A stretch of 64,000 nt of DNA from Arthrobacter sp. Soil762. Its GTDB lineage: Bacteria > Actinomycetota > Actinomycetes > Actinomycetales > Micrococcaceae. Shown one piece after another: positions 53,682 to 62,845 of the stretch (position 1 is its first letter; the number at the start of each line of letters is the position of its first letter). Below the pieces are notes generated by a model. The model had not been told where the DNA came from and searched no databases. It was given only the letters and a program-made list of their open reading frames with translations. The stretch is taken from NCBI RefSeq assembly GCF_001428335.1, contig NZ_LMSG01000012.1:583346-647345 (forward strand). Reading direction: 5' to 3'. A program made the translations under genes and the position numbers.

Positions 53682-56075
53682 TCAGTTCGCGGCGGGGACG
53701 GCCGCGGCACCGGCGAGCCGGAGCCAGGTGTCCACCACGGTGTCGGGGTTCAGGGAGACGGAATCGATGCCTTCCTGGACCAGCCACTCGGCGAAGTCGG
53801 CGTGGTCGCTGGGACCCTGGCCGCAGATGCCGACATACTTGCCGCGCGCCTTGCAGGCCTTGATGGCCATGCTCAGGAGCTTCTTGACGGCGGGATCGCG
53901 TTCGTCGAAGCCGCCCGAGACAATCGCGGAATCCCGGTCCAGGCCCAGGGCCAGCTGGGTCATGTCATTGGAGCCGATGGAGAAGCCGTCGAAGTAGTCC
54001 AGGAATTCGTCCGCCAGCAGCGCGTTGGACGGAATCTCGCACATCATGATCACCTCGAGGCCGTTCTCGCCACGGACCAGGCCGTTCTCCGCGAGCAGCT
54101 CGATCACGCCGCGGGCTTCGTCCAGGGTCCGCACGAACGGGATCATGAGCTTGACGTTGGTCAGCCCCATCTCGTTGCGGACGAAGGACAGGGCCTCGCA
54201 CTCGAGGTCGAAGCAGTCCCGGAAGGACGGCTCCAGGTACCGGGAGGCGCCGCGGAAGCCGAGCATCGGGTTCTCTTCGTGCGGCTCGTAGGCCGGTCCG
54301 CCGATGAGGTTGGCGTACTCGTTGGACTTGAAGTCGGACATGCGCACAATCACCGGCTCCGGCGCGAAGGCCGCCGCGATGGTGGACACGCCTTCGGCCA
54401 GTCGCTTGATGTAGTAGTCGCGCGGGCTGCTGTACGCGGCGATCCGTTCCCGGATTTCCGCGGCCACGTCCGCCGGCTGGCTGTCCAGGTTGAGGAGCGC
54501 CTTGGGGTGGATGCCGATCTGGCGGTTGATGATGAATTCCAGCCGGGCCAGGCCCACGCCGTGGTTCGGCAGCTGGGCGAACGTGAACGCCTGCTCCGGG
54601 GTTCCGACATTCATCATGACCTTGACCGGGGCCTCCGGCAGTTCGGTGATGGCGGTTTCCTCGACGCTGAAGTCCAGGAGCCCTTCGTAGATGGTGCCAG
54701 TCTCGCCGTCGGCGCAGGAGACGGTCACCTCGAGGCCGTCGGTGAGGGCGTCCGTGGCGCTTCCGGTGCCGACGACGGCGGGAATCCCCAGTTCGCGGGC
54801 GATGATGGCCGCGTGACAGGTGCGTCCGCCGCGGTTGGTGACGATGGCGGAGGCGCGCTTCATGATCGGTTCCCAGTCCGGGTCGGTCATGTCCGCGACG
54901 AGGACATCGCCGGTCTTGAAGGCGGCCATCTGGTCGATCGAGGTGAGGATGCGGACGCTGCCGGCACCGATGCGCTGGCCGATGGCACGGCCCTCCACCA
55001 GCGTCCGGCCGGTCCCGTTGAGGCGGAAACGGCTGAGGCTGCCCGCGGCCCGGCGGGACTGCACCGTCTCCGGGCGTGCCTGCAGGATGTACAGGCCGCC
55101 GTCGGTCCCGTCCTTGCCCCATTCGATGTCCATGGGGCGGCCGTAGTGGTTCTCGATGGCGACGGCGTGCCGGGCGAGCTGCTCGACGTCGGCGTCGCTG
55201 AGGCTGAAGCGGTTCCGCAAGGAGTCCTCCACCGGCACGAAGTCGATGGTCCGGCCGATCTCCTGGCTGTTGGTGTACGTCATCTGGAGGGCCTTCTCGC
55301 CCAGTCCGCGCTTGAGGATGGCGGGGCGGCCGGCCTGCAGCGCGGGCTTGTAGACGTAGAACTCATCGGGGTTCACGGCGCCCTGGACCACGGCCTCGCC
55401 CAGGCCGTAGGAGGACGTGACGAACACGGCGTCCTGGAACCCGGACTCGGTGTCCATGGTGAACATCACGCCGGAGGCCCCGACGTCGGAGCGCACCATC
55501 CGCTGGATGCCCGCCGAGAGTGCCACCTCGGCGTGTTCAAACTTGTGGTGCACGCGGTAGGCGATGGCCCGGTCGTTGTAGAGGGACGCGAACACATCCT
55601 TGATGGCGATCAGGATGTTCTCGATGCCGCGGACGTTCAGGAACGTTTCCTGCTGCCCGGCGAAGGAGGCATCCGGGAGGTCTTCCGCCGTAGCGCTGGA
55701 ACGGACGGCCCAGGAGAGGTCCTCGGAGCCCGCGTGCTTGTCCACCAGCTGCTGGTAGGCGTTCCGGATCTGCGCCTCGAAGTCCGGCAGGAAGGGGGTC
55801 TCGCGCATCAGCGCCCGGATTTCCTTGCCCGCTGCTGCCAGGGCCGTCACGTCATCGGTGTCCAGGCCAACGAGCCGGTCCGCGATCTTCTGGTCCAGGC
55901 CCGAATCAGCCAGGAAGCTGCGGTAGGCGTCGGCCGTCGTGGCAAAGCCGTCAGGGACCTGGACGCCGGCGGAGGTGAGGTTTTGCACCATCTCCCCGAG
56001 GGAGGCGTTCTTGCCGCCTACCCGGTCAAGGTCCTTGAGTCCGAGTTCTGAGAACCACAGGATGTCTGTTGTCAT
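53682..56075 (-). CDS. ppsA: Phosphoenolpyruvate synthase
   Basis: Makes phosphoenolpyruvate from pyruvate and ATP for gluconeogenesis. The 797-aa protein has the N-terminal nucleotide-binding domain ([31 protein letters not shown]), the swivelling domain with catalytic His in [20 protein letters not shown], and the C-terminal PEP-binding barrel ([61 protein letters not shown], and GICGQGPSD with the catalytic Cys). AAAGGAGCAGC precedes the ATG. The regulatory kinase gene lies 153 bases upstream. Confidence 0.95.
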   Translation of the reverse strand: MTTDILWFSELGLKDLDRVGGKNASLGEMVQNLTSAGVQVPDGFATTADAYRSFLADSGLDQKIADRLVGLDTDDVTALAAAGKEIRALMRETPFLPDFEAQIRNAYQQLVDKHAGSEDLSWAVRSSATAEDLPDASFAGQQETFLNVRGIENILIAIKDVFASLYNDRAIAYRVHHKFEHAEVALSAGIQRMVRSDVGASGVMFTMDTESGFQDAVFVTSSYGLGEAVVQGAVNPDEFYVYKPALQAGRPAILKRGLGEKALQMTYTNSQEIGRTIDFVPVEDSLRNRFSLSDADVEQLARHAVAIENHYGRPMDIEWGKDGTDGGLYILQARPETVQSRRAAGSLSRFRLNGTGRTLVEGRAIGQRIGAGSVRILTSIDQMAAFKTGDVLVADMTDPDWEPIMKRASAIVTNRGGRTCHAAIIARELGIPAVVGTGSATDALTDGLEVTVSCADGETGTIYEGLLDFSVEETAITELPEAPVKVMMNVGTPEQAFTFAQLPNHGVGLARLEFIINRQIGIHPKALLNLDSQPADVAAEIRERIAAYSSPRDYYIKRLAEGVSTIAAAFAPEPVIVRMSDFKSNEYANLIGGPAYEPHEENPMLGFRGASRYLEPSFRDCFDLECEALSFVRNEMGLTNVKLMIPFVRTLDEARGVIELLAENGLVRGENGLEVIMMCEIPSNALLADEFLDYFDGFSIGSNDMTQLALGLDRDSAIVSGGFDERDPAVKKLLSMAIKACKARGKYVGICGQGPSDHADFAEWLVQEGIDSVSLNPDTVVDTWLRLAGAAAVPAAN

Positions 56076-56228
56076 ATTTGCTGCTCCTTTGCAGGGATGA
56101 TGGCATGCCGGGGCGCTGCCCGCTCGCGGCTGTAGCCGGTTGGTGGGCGCGGATCCTGTCTACAGTGACAGGTCTAGGCCACTCTTTCCAACATGATGTG
56201 CGCCACACCGGGCTTGTGAAAATTTTCC
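56076..56228. promoter_or_regulatory. Spacer between ppsR and ppsA
   Basis: The 153 bases between the two minus-strand genes probably contain a ppsA promoter. I see no clear -35/-10 pair or operator. Confidence 0.3.
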
Positions 56229-57047
56229 CTAATGTTTGAGGTTCATCCGCTGCAGGATGGTGGCGGCCATTTCCTCCACGGACACGGTGGCCGAATTCAA
56301 GTACGGGATCCGGTGGGAGACGTACAACTGCTCGGCGCTTCGCAGTTCGAAGCCGCACTGCCGCAGCGACGCGTAGGGTGAGCCGCGGCGCCGTTCGGTG
56401 CGGATCTGGCTCAGGCGCAGGGGGTTGGAGGAGAGCCCGAAACACTTCTCAACAAAGGGCCGCAGCGGCTTGGGCAGCCCTTCCCGTTGGAAGTCCTCGT
56501 CCACCAGCGGGAAGTTCGCGGCGAAGATGCCGTGTTGGAGCGCCAGGTACATGGTGGTGGGCGTTTTTCCGCAGCGGGACGGTGCCACCAGGATGACCTG
56601 TGCCTTTTCCAGCGCCCGCAGGCTCTGGCCGTCGTCGTGCTCCATGGCGTACTCGACGGCGGCCATCCGGGATTGATACCGCTCCGCGTTGCCCAGGCCG
56701 TGGGCCCTGCCGGGTTCAGCGCTGGCCTGGGAACCGAGGGCCTGCTCCAGCTGTCCCACGTGCGTCCCGATCAGATCCACGATGATTCCCCGGCACTTTG
56801 CAATGGCCTGCCTGATGTCGCTGCTGACAGCTGTGGAAAAAACGATGGGCTGCGGGCCAGTGGCGATCAGCTTGTCGATGGTGCCCACCACGGTCCTGGC
56901 CTGCTCGACGGTGGTAATGAAGGGGACCGTGATGCGGTCAAAGTTGTTCGCGGGGAACTGCGTCAACAAGGTGTTGCCGAGCGTTTCCGCGGTAATGCCG
57001 GTGCTGTCCGAAAGGAAGTAGACAGGCCGAATCTCGTCATTGATCAT
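56229..57047 (-). CDS. ppsR: PEP synthase regulatory kinase/phosphotransferase (PSRP, DUF299)
   Basis: A 272-aa bifunctional regulator that inactivates PEP synthase by ADP-dependent threonine phosphorylation and reactivates it by phosphorolysis. It opens PVYFLSDSTGITAETLGNTL and has the P-loop VAPSRCGKTPTTMYLAL, followed by NFPLVDEDFQ and GLSSNPLRLSQIRTERR. ATG 57047 is preferred because GGAG lies nine bases before it; a GTG at 57062 would add five residues. Its location upstream of ppsA strongly supports the target. Confidence 0.92.
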   Translation of the reverse strand: MINDEIRPVYFLSDSTGITAETLGNTLLTQFPANNFDRITVPFITTVEQARTVVGTIDKLIATGPQPIVFSTAVSSDIRQAIAKCRGIIVDLIGTHVGQLEQALGSQASAEPGRAHGLGNAERYQSRMAAVEYAMEHDDGQSLRALEKAQVILVAPSRCGKTPTTMYLALQHGIFAANFPLVDEDFQREGLPKPLRPFVEKCFGLSSNPLRLSQIRTERRRGSPYASLRQCGFELRSAEQLYVSHRIPYLNSATVSVEEMAATILQRMNLKH

Positions 57048-57158
57048 GAAGGCATTCTCCACCGGCGAGCTGACACGGAAAAATCACGCGGTAGAAACAC
57101 CCCGGCAACCTGGCCGGGGCATGCTGGGCATACGGGGACAACCAGCAGGGGGCACAGC

Positions 57159-57374
57159 ATGATCACTGACAAGGTGCAGACGGTAAGAATCCAACTCGGC
57201 GACCACATCGAGGCGTGGCACAACGGCAAGCTCTTCCACAAAGGCCGGGTGACCGACGTCGTACATTCCCTGGAACTTATCTGGATCCGGGACGCGCGGA
57301 CCGGCAAGCGGAAGCTGCTGGATCCTGAGGCCCTGGAGATCATCAAAGTGGCGGCCCCGCAGGCGGCCGGGTAG
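57159..57374 (+). CDS. Small protein of unknown function
   Basis: A 71-aa protein beginning MITDKVQTVRIQLGDHIEAW and continuing GKLFHKGRVTDVVHSLELIW, with a basic C-terminus (RTGKRKLLDPEALEIIKV). AGGGGG precedes the ATG. It is divergent from ppsR, with 111 bases between starts. The beta-rich, well-ordered sequence looks like a real protein, but I do not know the family. Confidence 0.65.
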   Translation: MITDKVQTVRIQLGDHIEAWHNGKLFHKGRVTDVVHSLELIWIRDARTGKRKLLDPEALEIIKVAAPQAAG

Positions 57375-57402
57375 GTTAAACGGCGCACTGTGCGGAGTGT
57401 TG

Positions 57403-58614
57403 TTATGTCCACATCGAGCGGGACTTGCGCCGAATCAGGTACTCGTGAAACTTGGGGGCCGTGTATTCGTAGAGGCCCTTTTGCAGCCGATAGACCACTC
57501 CCTGGTCCGCCAGCCTGCCCATCAGGACGTTGACGTTGCCTTGTTTGCGGGAAGTGACGTTGTGTATGTCAGCCGTCCGCAGCGGCGGATAGTCGCAGTC
57601 GCCGGTGAGCAGGAGGAGGTCCTGCTCGGCAGGGGTTAAGGAGTCGAGCCGGGGAGAGTGGAAATCGTGGTCCAGGCGTTTGAAGATCGCCTCGCGGAGA
57701 CCTTTCAGCAGGTCAAGGGTCAGGACGTTCGATGAGGTGTCGACCGCATCATCCCAGAGCTCCGCACCCCACAGCTGCACGAAGTACGGATACCCTTCCA
57801 CGTCGTCCATCACGGCACTCAGAAGGTCTTCGCTGGCCTCTTTGCCGGTGCCATCCAGCGGACGAAGGAACGCTTCACGCGTCTGGTCCCGCGTCAGGCG
57901 CCCTACCTCTTCCCCGCGGAACATCCGCTCGCTATACGTTCGAGCCTTGAGCAGGTTCGCGATCAAAGTCGGCAGTCCACAAAGCACGAGGGCAACAGGC
58001 ACCTGCTGCTCCTGGAGTGTGTTGACCGCGGCGATGAGCAGCGACAGCGGATGCTGCCCGTCCCGATCCTTGTCGTCCACGAGTACCTGCGCCTCGTCGA
58101 GCATCAGGACAAGGCCGGCCCTCCCGGACTTCACCGCGATGCGAGCCGTTTCCAGAAGGTCTGATGCAAGGTTGGATTCCCTGGAGTTGGCTGAGCCGCC
58201 CAAAGAGACGGTGACATCTTCAAATGTCATGGTCGCCAGCGATCGCGCACCACTAAGGACGGCCTCCGTCTTCTGGCGAAGACTTTCAGTCCGTGAGACT
58301 TGGGCCTGAACGTCCATGAGAAGGTCATGGAGCACCCCGACGATGGCGTCTTCACGATTGTGTCGAGGCTCTAACTGGAGCCTGCCGACGGCCCAGTTAA
58401 GCTCCCCCTTCGTCACTTCTTCGAAATGCTCGAGCAACACTGTCTTCCCCATGCCCCGGAGCCCGGTAATGCGATAGTTGGCCGGGATCTCGGGGGCTCC
58501 CCTGAGTATCGCCCGCAGGATTCGTTCCTGACTTTCACGTCCCGCAAGAAAAAGGGGCGTGTTGGCTGCTCCGGGACGATATGGGTTTTTGATGGGAACT
58601 CCCCGGCTACTCAG
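57403..58614 (-). CDS. AAA ATPase (AAA_16/Orc1-like) without a standard start codon
   Basis: A P-loop ATPase of about 403 aa: FLAGRESQERILRAILRGAP, Walker A in RITGLRGMGKTVLLEHFE, Walker B in LVLMLDEAQVLVDD, sensor region VALVLCGLPTLIANLL, and a C-terminal winged helix (LTPAEQDLLLLTG, then RLADQGVVYRLQKGLYEYTA). The first ATG (58452) falls inside Walker A, so the protein must begin upstream. The frame continues to a TAA at about 58620, but contains no ATG, GTG or TTG; CTG 58614 (LSSRGVPIKNPYRPG) is the only plausible start. Otherwise the gene has lost its start. Confidence 0.72.
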   Translation of the reverse strand: MSSRGVPIKNPYRPGAANTPLFLAGRESQERILRAILRGAPEIPANYRITGLRGMGKTVLLEHFEEVTKGELNWAVGRLQLEPRHNREDAIVGVLHDLLMDVQAQVSRTESLRQKTEAVLSGARSLATMTFEDVTVSLGGSANSRESNLASDLLETARIAVKSGRAGLVLMLDEAQVLVDDKDRDGQHPLSLLIAAVNTLQEQQVPVALVLCGLPTLIANLLKARTYSERMFRGEEVGRLTRDQTREAFLRPLDGTGKEASEDLLSAVMDDVEGYPYFVQLWGAELWDDAVDTSSNVLTLDLLKGLREAIFKRLDHDFHSPRLDSLTPAEQDLLLLTGDCDYPPLRTADIHNVTSRKQGNVNVLMGRLADQGVVYRLQKGLYEYTAPKFHEYLIRRKSRSMWT

Positions 58615-58727
58615 TACTTACAAAATATTGTTATTATTTATGATTCTAACAGCAATCTTTTAGAACCGAACAGCCGGGCGTTGGCCACTTAGCTTGTGGG
58701 CACTCTGGGTTCGGCCTAGATTTGGAC

Positions 58728-59462
58728 ATGACCAATTCGCCCGAACATGAGCTGCTCATTGAGCTGCAGGACCTGATTATCGGCACGGGATCGGTGGCGG
58801 ACTTCCTGGGCGGCCTCTCCATCATCGCCGCGGCCGCTCTGAGCCGCTCCGCCGGTGCCACGGTGGAGTGCGGGGTCACCCTTAAGCGCGCCAGGAAAAC
58901 CACCACCGTCGGCGGCAGCACCGAGCGCGCCGTCCACCTGGACCGCATCGAACAGGCCGTGGGCGACGGGCCCTGCATCGCAGCGTTGAAGGCAGCGACC
59001 CCTGTGCTGTTGGCCGATGTCCGCACCGACCCGCGCTGGCCGACCTACCAGGAACGCCTGATCGAGGAGGGCATCCACAGCGTCCTGGGCGTCCCCCTTG
59101 AACTCGGCGAAAACGCGGCCGCAGTCCTGAACTTCTTCGCGCCGGCCACCGGCGTGTTCACCGAGGAGACCATCAGCGAGGCAGCCAGTTTCGCCGACGT
59201 CGCCGGCAGTGCCGTCCGCCTCGCCGTCAGGGTGGGAACCGCCGAGAGCGCCGCGGATGACCTGAGCGCGGCGATGATGAGCCGCACGGCCATCAACATT
59301 GCCTGCGGGATCATCATGGCCCAGAACCGCTGCAGCCAGACCGAGGCGATGTCCATCCTGATGAAGGTCTCCAGCCACCGGAACCAGAAGCTCCGGGACG
59401 TGGCCGACGAGATCGTCCGGAAGGTTTCGGGCGAGGAAGCCAGCACCTACTTCGACATGTAG
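58728..59462 (+). CDS. GAF-ANTAR regulator 1
   Basis: A 244-aa sensor-antiterminator. Residues about 15-165 form a GAF sensor domain (GGLSIIAAAALSRSAGATVE, VGDGPCIAALKAATPVLLAD, GVPLELGENAAAVLNFFAPA). The C-terminal 60 residues form the RNA-binding ANTAR domain (MMSRTAINIACGIIMAQNRC, SQTEAMSILMKVSSHRNQKL). ANTAR proteins act by antitermination on mRNA leaders. ATG 58728 is preferred over an in-frame TTG at 58722. A similar gene follows on the same strand. Confidence 0.88.
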   Translation: MTNSPEHELLIELQDLIIGTGSVADFLGGLSIIAAAALSRSAGATVECGVTLKRARKTTTVGGSTERAVHLDRIEQAVGDGPCIAALKAATPVLLADVRTDPRWPTYQERLIEEGIHSVLGVPLELGENAAAVLNFFAPATGVFTEETISEAASFADVAGSAVRLAVRVGTAESAADDLSAAMMSRTAINIACGIIMAQNRCSQTEAMSILMKVSSHRNQKLRDVADEIVRKVSGEEASTYFDM

Positions 59463-59589
59463 GGACACCAACGAAACCCGGGCCTGGTGGCTACCTGCCC
59501 GCCCTGGGAAAAAAGCGAGTACTCACTACTCGTGTGCCAGCCGGCAGCGCCTTTTACGATGAGTGCGTACCGACACATGGGGGCTGGGC

Positions 59590-60330
59590 ATGATGATCGA
59601 TCAACTGGTGGACTGGCACGTCTCGGGGGTCCTGCTGGATATCCGCGGACACTCGGAAGCGGCATCGGCGTGCGCACTGGCCCGGATTGCGGCGTCCGCC
59701 GTGAGCGAGATTGCCGGCTACCCCGTGGAGAGCACGGTGACGCTCGTGCGGCCGGACGGGACGCCCTTCACAGCGGCAACCACCGACGCCGCCGGCGGCC
59801 TCTCCCGGTGGGACCAGCTCGCCGGACGGGGTCCCACCTCGCGGGCACTGGGCGGCCGCCTGACCATCATTCTCAATGATCACTGCCTGGACAAGCGCTG
59901 GGACGAGTACCCGGCAAGTCTCAGGTCAGCCGGCTTCCGCTCCGCCGTCGCCGTGCCATTGTCGCTGGAACGCGGCTACCAGGCCGCACTGACGTTGTAT
60001 TCGGCGGAAACGAACGTGTTCACCCCGGTTGTCGCCAGCCAGGCGCTGGCCTTCGCCGACGTGGCGGCCAAGAGCCTGGTCCTGGCACTGCAGGTCCGGG
60101 CTGGCCTGGCCCAATCCGCGGATCTCCGCGCAGCCATGGCCAGCCGCACCGCGGTCAACGTCGCCTGCGGTGTGATCATGGGCCAGAACGGGTGCTCCTA
60201 TGAGGCGGCGTTGCAGATGCTCACGCTCGCATCGAGCCATCGGAACCTGACCATCCGCGACGCCGCCGAAGGGATGCTGCGCATGCTCCCGGGCGGGGTA
60301 CCGCCCACACACTTCCAGCAGCGCGCCTGA
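59590..60330 (+). CDS. GAF-ANTAR regulator 2
   Basis: A 246-aa paralogue of the preceding gene: GAF domain (CALARIAASAVSEIAGYPVE, LRSAGFRSAVAVPLSLERGY) and ANTAR domain (MASRTAVNVACGVIMGQNGC, SYEAALQMLTLASSHRNLTI). ATG 59590 follows GGGGGCTGGGC; a GTG at 59563 would add nine residues. The spacer to gene 1 is 127 bases. The duplicated pair probably responds to related signals. Confidence 0.86.
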   Translation: MMIDQLVDWHVSGVLLDIRGHSEAASACALARIAASAVSEIAGYPVESTVTLVRPDGTPFTAATTDAAGGLSRWDQLAGRGPTSRALGGRLTIILNDHCLDKRWDEYPASLRSAGFRSAVAVPLSLERGYQAALTLYSAETNVFTPVVASQALAFADVAAKSLVLALQVRAGLAQSADLRAAMASRTAVNVACGVIMGQNGCSYEAALQMLTLASSHRNLTIRDAAEGMLRMLPGGVPPTHFQQRA

Positions 60331-60405
60331 GGCAGCGCCCCGCCGTCGAGCACTACGCGGCCCGCAGCCCGGATGCGGCCCCACCCCACTCCCCCGAATG
60401 CAGGT

Positions 60406-60449
60406 AGCGCTAAGTGTCGTTATGAGGGCTCATAACGACACTTAGCGCT
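60406..60449. repeat. Perfect 20-bp-stem palindrome between convergent genes
   Basis: AGCGCTAAGTGTCGTTATGA (60406-60425) pairs with 60430-60449 around a GGGC loop. It lies between the convergent GAF-ANTAR and purU genes and could terminate both. It is unrelated in sequence to the AbiEi-linked palindromes. Confidence 0.8.
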
Positions 60450-60478
60450 GCCCGGTTGGGTGGGGACGCGCAGAACCG

Positions 60479-61333
60479 TCAGCGCAGAACGACTGTGCGC
60501 CCGCCGTCGAGCATTACCCGGCCTTCACAGTGCCACCGCACCGCGTTGCTCAGCGCCTTGCACTCAGCGTCGCGGCCCACGCGCACCAGGTCATCGGCCG
60601 TGTACGTGTGGTCCACGTCGATGACCTGCTGGGCGATGATCGGCCCCTCATCCAGCTCCGCGTTGACGTAGTGCGCCGTGGCGCCCACGGTCTTGACGCC
60701 GCGGTCGTAGGCCTGGTGGTACGGCTTGGCGCCCTTGAAGCTCGGCAGGAACGAGTGGTGGATGTTGATGGTCCGGCCCGTCAGCTGGGCTGACAGCTCG
60801 TCGCTGAGGACCTGCATGTAGCGGGCCAGGACCACCAGCTCCACCTCGAACTCATCCACGAGCTCCAGCAGGCGCGCTTCCTGCGCCGGCTTGGTCTCCT
60901 GGGTGACCGGGAGGTGGAAGAACGGGATGCCGTGCCACTTCACCAGTTCCTCGTGGTCCGTGTGGTTGGAGACCACGGCCACGATTTCCACCGGCAGATC
61001 GCCCGTACGGGCCCGGAACAGCAGGTCGTTGAGGCAGTGCCCGGACTTGGACACCATCACCAGCACACGGCGCTTGCGGCCGTGCGGCTCCAGCTGCCAG
61101 TTCATGGCCCACTCAGCGGCCAAGGGCTCGAAGTCCCGGCGCAGGTCCTCCGTGCTGAAGGCCTTTGTCCCGGCTGCGAAATGCACCCGCATGAAGAACT
61201 GCTGGGCCTGGCGGTCACCGAAGTGCTTGGTGTCGATGATGTCGCAGTCGTGATCCAGCAGGTACCCGGTGATGGCATGGACGATCCCCGGCGACTCGGC
61301 GCAGTTGACTGTCAGAACATGTTCGGTTGCCAC
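60479..61333 (-). CDS. purU: Formyltetrahydrofolate deformylase
   Basis: Hydrolyses 10-formyl-THF to THF and formate. The 284-aa protein has an N-terminal ACT domain (LTVNCAESPGIVHAITGYLL) and a formyltransferase-fold domain: VLVMVSKSGHCLNDLLFRAR, VVSNHTDHEELVKWHGIPFF, then NIHHSFLPSFKGAKPYHQAY and GATAHYVNAELDEGPIIAQQ with the catalytic Asn-His-Asp set. It follows the CycA-like permease directly, in a one-carbon/glycine block. Confidence 0.94.
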   Translation of the reverse strand: MATEHVLTVNCAESPGIVHAITGYLLDHDCDIIDTKHFGDRQAQQFFMRVHFAAGTKAFSTEDLRRDFEPLAAEWAMNWQLEPHGRKRRVLVMVSKSGHCLNDLLFRARTGDLPVEIVAVVSNHTDHEELVKWHGIPFFHLPVTQETKPAQEARLLELVDEFEVELVVLARYMQVLSDELSAQLTGRTINIHHSFLPSFKGAKPYHQAYDRGVKTVGATAHYVNAELDEGPIIAQQVIDVDHTYTADDLVRVGRDAECKALSNAVRWHCEGRVMLDGGRTVVLR

Positions 61334-62845
61334 TTAGTTCTCCCGAGATGCCTTCGCATCGGCCAGCTCAGCGTCGGCCAGGGCCTTCTCGTCGGCGGCT
61401 TTCTCCTCGGCCACTGCCTTCTCGCCGGCGAGCTCCTTCTGGAACTCCGCGTAGCGGGCCAGGTGGGCCGGGCGCTTGCGCAGGATGAACCAGGCGACGC
61501 CGAGGATGACGAACCAGATGGGGGTGACCAGGAGAGCCACCAGCGTATCCGGCTGCGTGGTCAGTGCCCACAGGACGAAGGCGAAGAACGCGAAGACCAC
61601 CCAGACCATGGGGATGCCGCCGGGCATTTTGTACTTGGACGCGTCGTGCAGGTGCGGCCGGCGTGAACGGAACTTCAGGTAGCTGGCCAGGATGATGGAC
61701 CAGACGAAGACGAAGCAGACGGCGGAGACCGTGGTGACCATGTCGAACGCCTTGCCGATGTCCTTGCCGGCGTACATCAGGATGATGCCGGAGAGCAGCA
61801 GGATGCAAGAGAGGAACAGTGCGTTCTGCGGGACCTTGCGGCGGGACAGGTTGCTGAACACGGCGGGGGCGTCGCCCTCCTGGGCCAGGCCGTACACCAT
61901 GCGGGAGGTGGAGTAGATGCCGGAGTTGGCCGAGGACATGGCCGAGCTGAGCACCACCAGGTTCACCACAGTGGCCGCGGCGCCGAGGCCCGCCAGGGAG
62001 AACATGGCGATGAACGGGCTGTGGCCGGCCTGGAACTGGGTCCACGGCGTGACGGACATCAGGATGATGAGGGCGCCTACGTAGAAGAGCAGCACGCGGA
62101 TAGGGATGGAGTTGATGGCCTTGGGCAGGTTCTTCTCCGGGTCCTTGGCCTCGGCGGCGGTGGTGCCCACGAGCTCAATACCCACAAACGCGAACACGGC
62201 GATCTGGAACCCGGCTACAAAGCCCATGAATTCGTTCGGGAACATCCCGCCGTGGCTCCACAGGTTCGTGAAGGTGGCCGGGCCGGCGTCGGACTGGAAG
62301 CCGCTGAAAATCATAAACAGGCCAACAATGATGAGCGCGGCGATGGCGATGATCTTGATCAGCGCGAACCAGAACTCGGTCTCACCGAACGCCCGCACCG
62401 TTGCGAGGTTCAGGACCAGAAGGATGATCACGGTGGCGATGCCCGGAATCCACAATGGCACCCCCGGCCAGAGTTCCTCCGAGTAGGCGGCGATGGCGAT
62501 CACATCCGCGATGCCGGTGATCACCCAGCAGAACCAGTAGGTCCAGCCGGTGAAGAAGCCGGCCCACGGGCCCAGCAGGTCAGCGGCGAAGTCGCTGAAG
62601 GACTTGTAGTTCAGGTTGGACAGCAGCAGCTCGCCCATGGCCCGCATCACGAAGAACAGCATGAAGCCGATGATCATGTAGACGAAAATGACGGACGGTC
62701 CGGCGGCCGAGATGGTTTTGCCTGAGCCCATGAACAGGCCCGTGCCGATGGCGCCGCCAATGGCGATCAGCTGGATATGCCTGTTGCTGAGCTGGCGTTC
62801 AAGGTGGGGCGTGTTGCCCGGGGTGGTGACGGTTTTAGTACTCAC
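61334..62845 (-). CDS. cycA: CycA-like D-serine/alanine/glycine permease (APC family)
   Basis: A 503-aa transporter with twelve hydrophobic segments. The N-terminal NRHIQLIAIGGAIGTGLFMG, MRAMGELLLSN and YKSFSDFAADLLGPWAGFFT, and later FAFVGIELVGTTAAEAKDPE and INSIPIRVLLFY, closely match E. coli CycA. It likely takes up glycine and D-amino acids. A charged, repetitive Ala/Glu/Lys tail of about 35 residues (AVAEEKAADEKALADAELAD) extends the C-terminus beyond the usual length. Its start overlaps the end of the upstream reductase gene by 11 bases. Confidence 0.87.
   Translation of the reverse strand: MSTKTVTTPGNTPHLERQLSNRHIQLIAIGGAIGTGLFMGSGKTISAAGPSVIFVYMIIGFMLFFVMRAMGELLLSNLNYKSFSDFAADLLGPWAGFFTGWTYWFCWVITGIADVIAIAAYSEELWPGVPLWIPGIATVIILLVLNLATVRAFGETEFWFALIKIIAIAALIIVGLFMIFSGFQSDAGPATFTNLWSHGGMFPNEFMGFVAGFQIAVFAFVGIELVGTTAAEAKDPEKNLPKAINSIPIRVLLFYVGALIILMSVTPWTQFQAGHSPFIAMFSLAGLGAAATVVNLVVLSSAMSSANSGIYSTSRMVYGLAQEGDAPAVFSNLSRRKVPQNALFLSCILLLSGIILMYAGKDIGKAFDMVTTVSAVCFVFVWSIILASYLKFRSRRPHLHDASKYKMPGGIPMVWVVFAFFAFVLWALTTQPDTLVALLVTPIWFVILGVAWFILRKRPAHLARYAEFQKELAGEKAVAEEKAADEKALADAELADAKASREN

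Noticed and set aside
53676..56051. A 791-codon open frame on the plus strand opposite ppsA
   Set aside because: It is the antisense shadow of a fully conserved PEP synthase gene; high GC keeps it open and its residues match no family.
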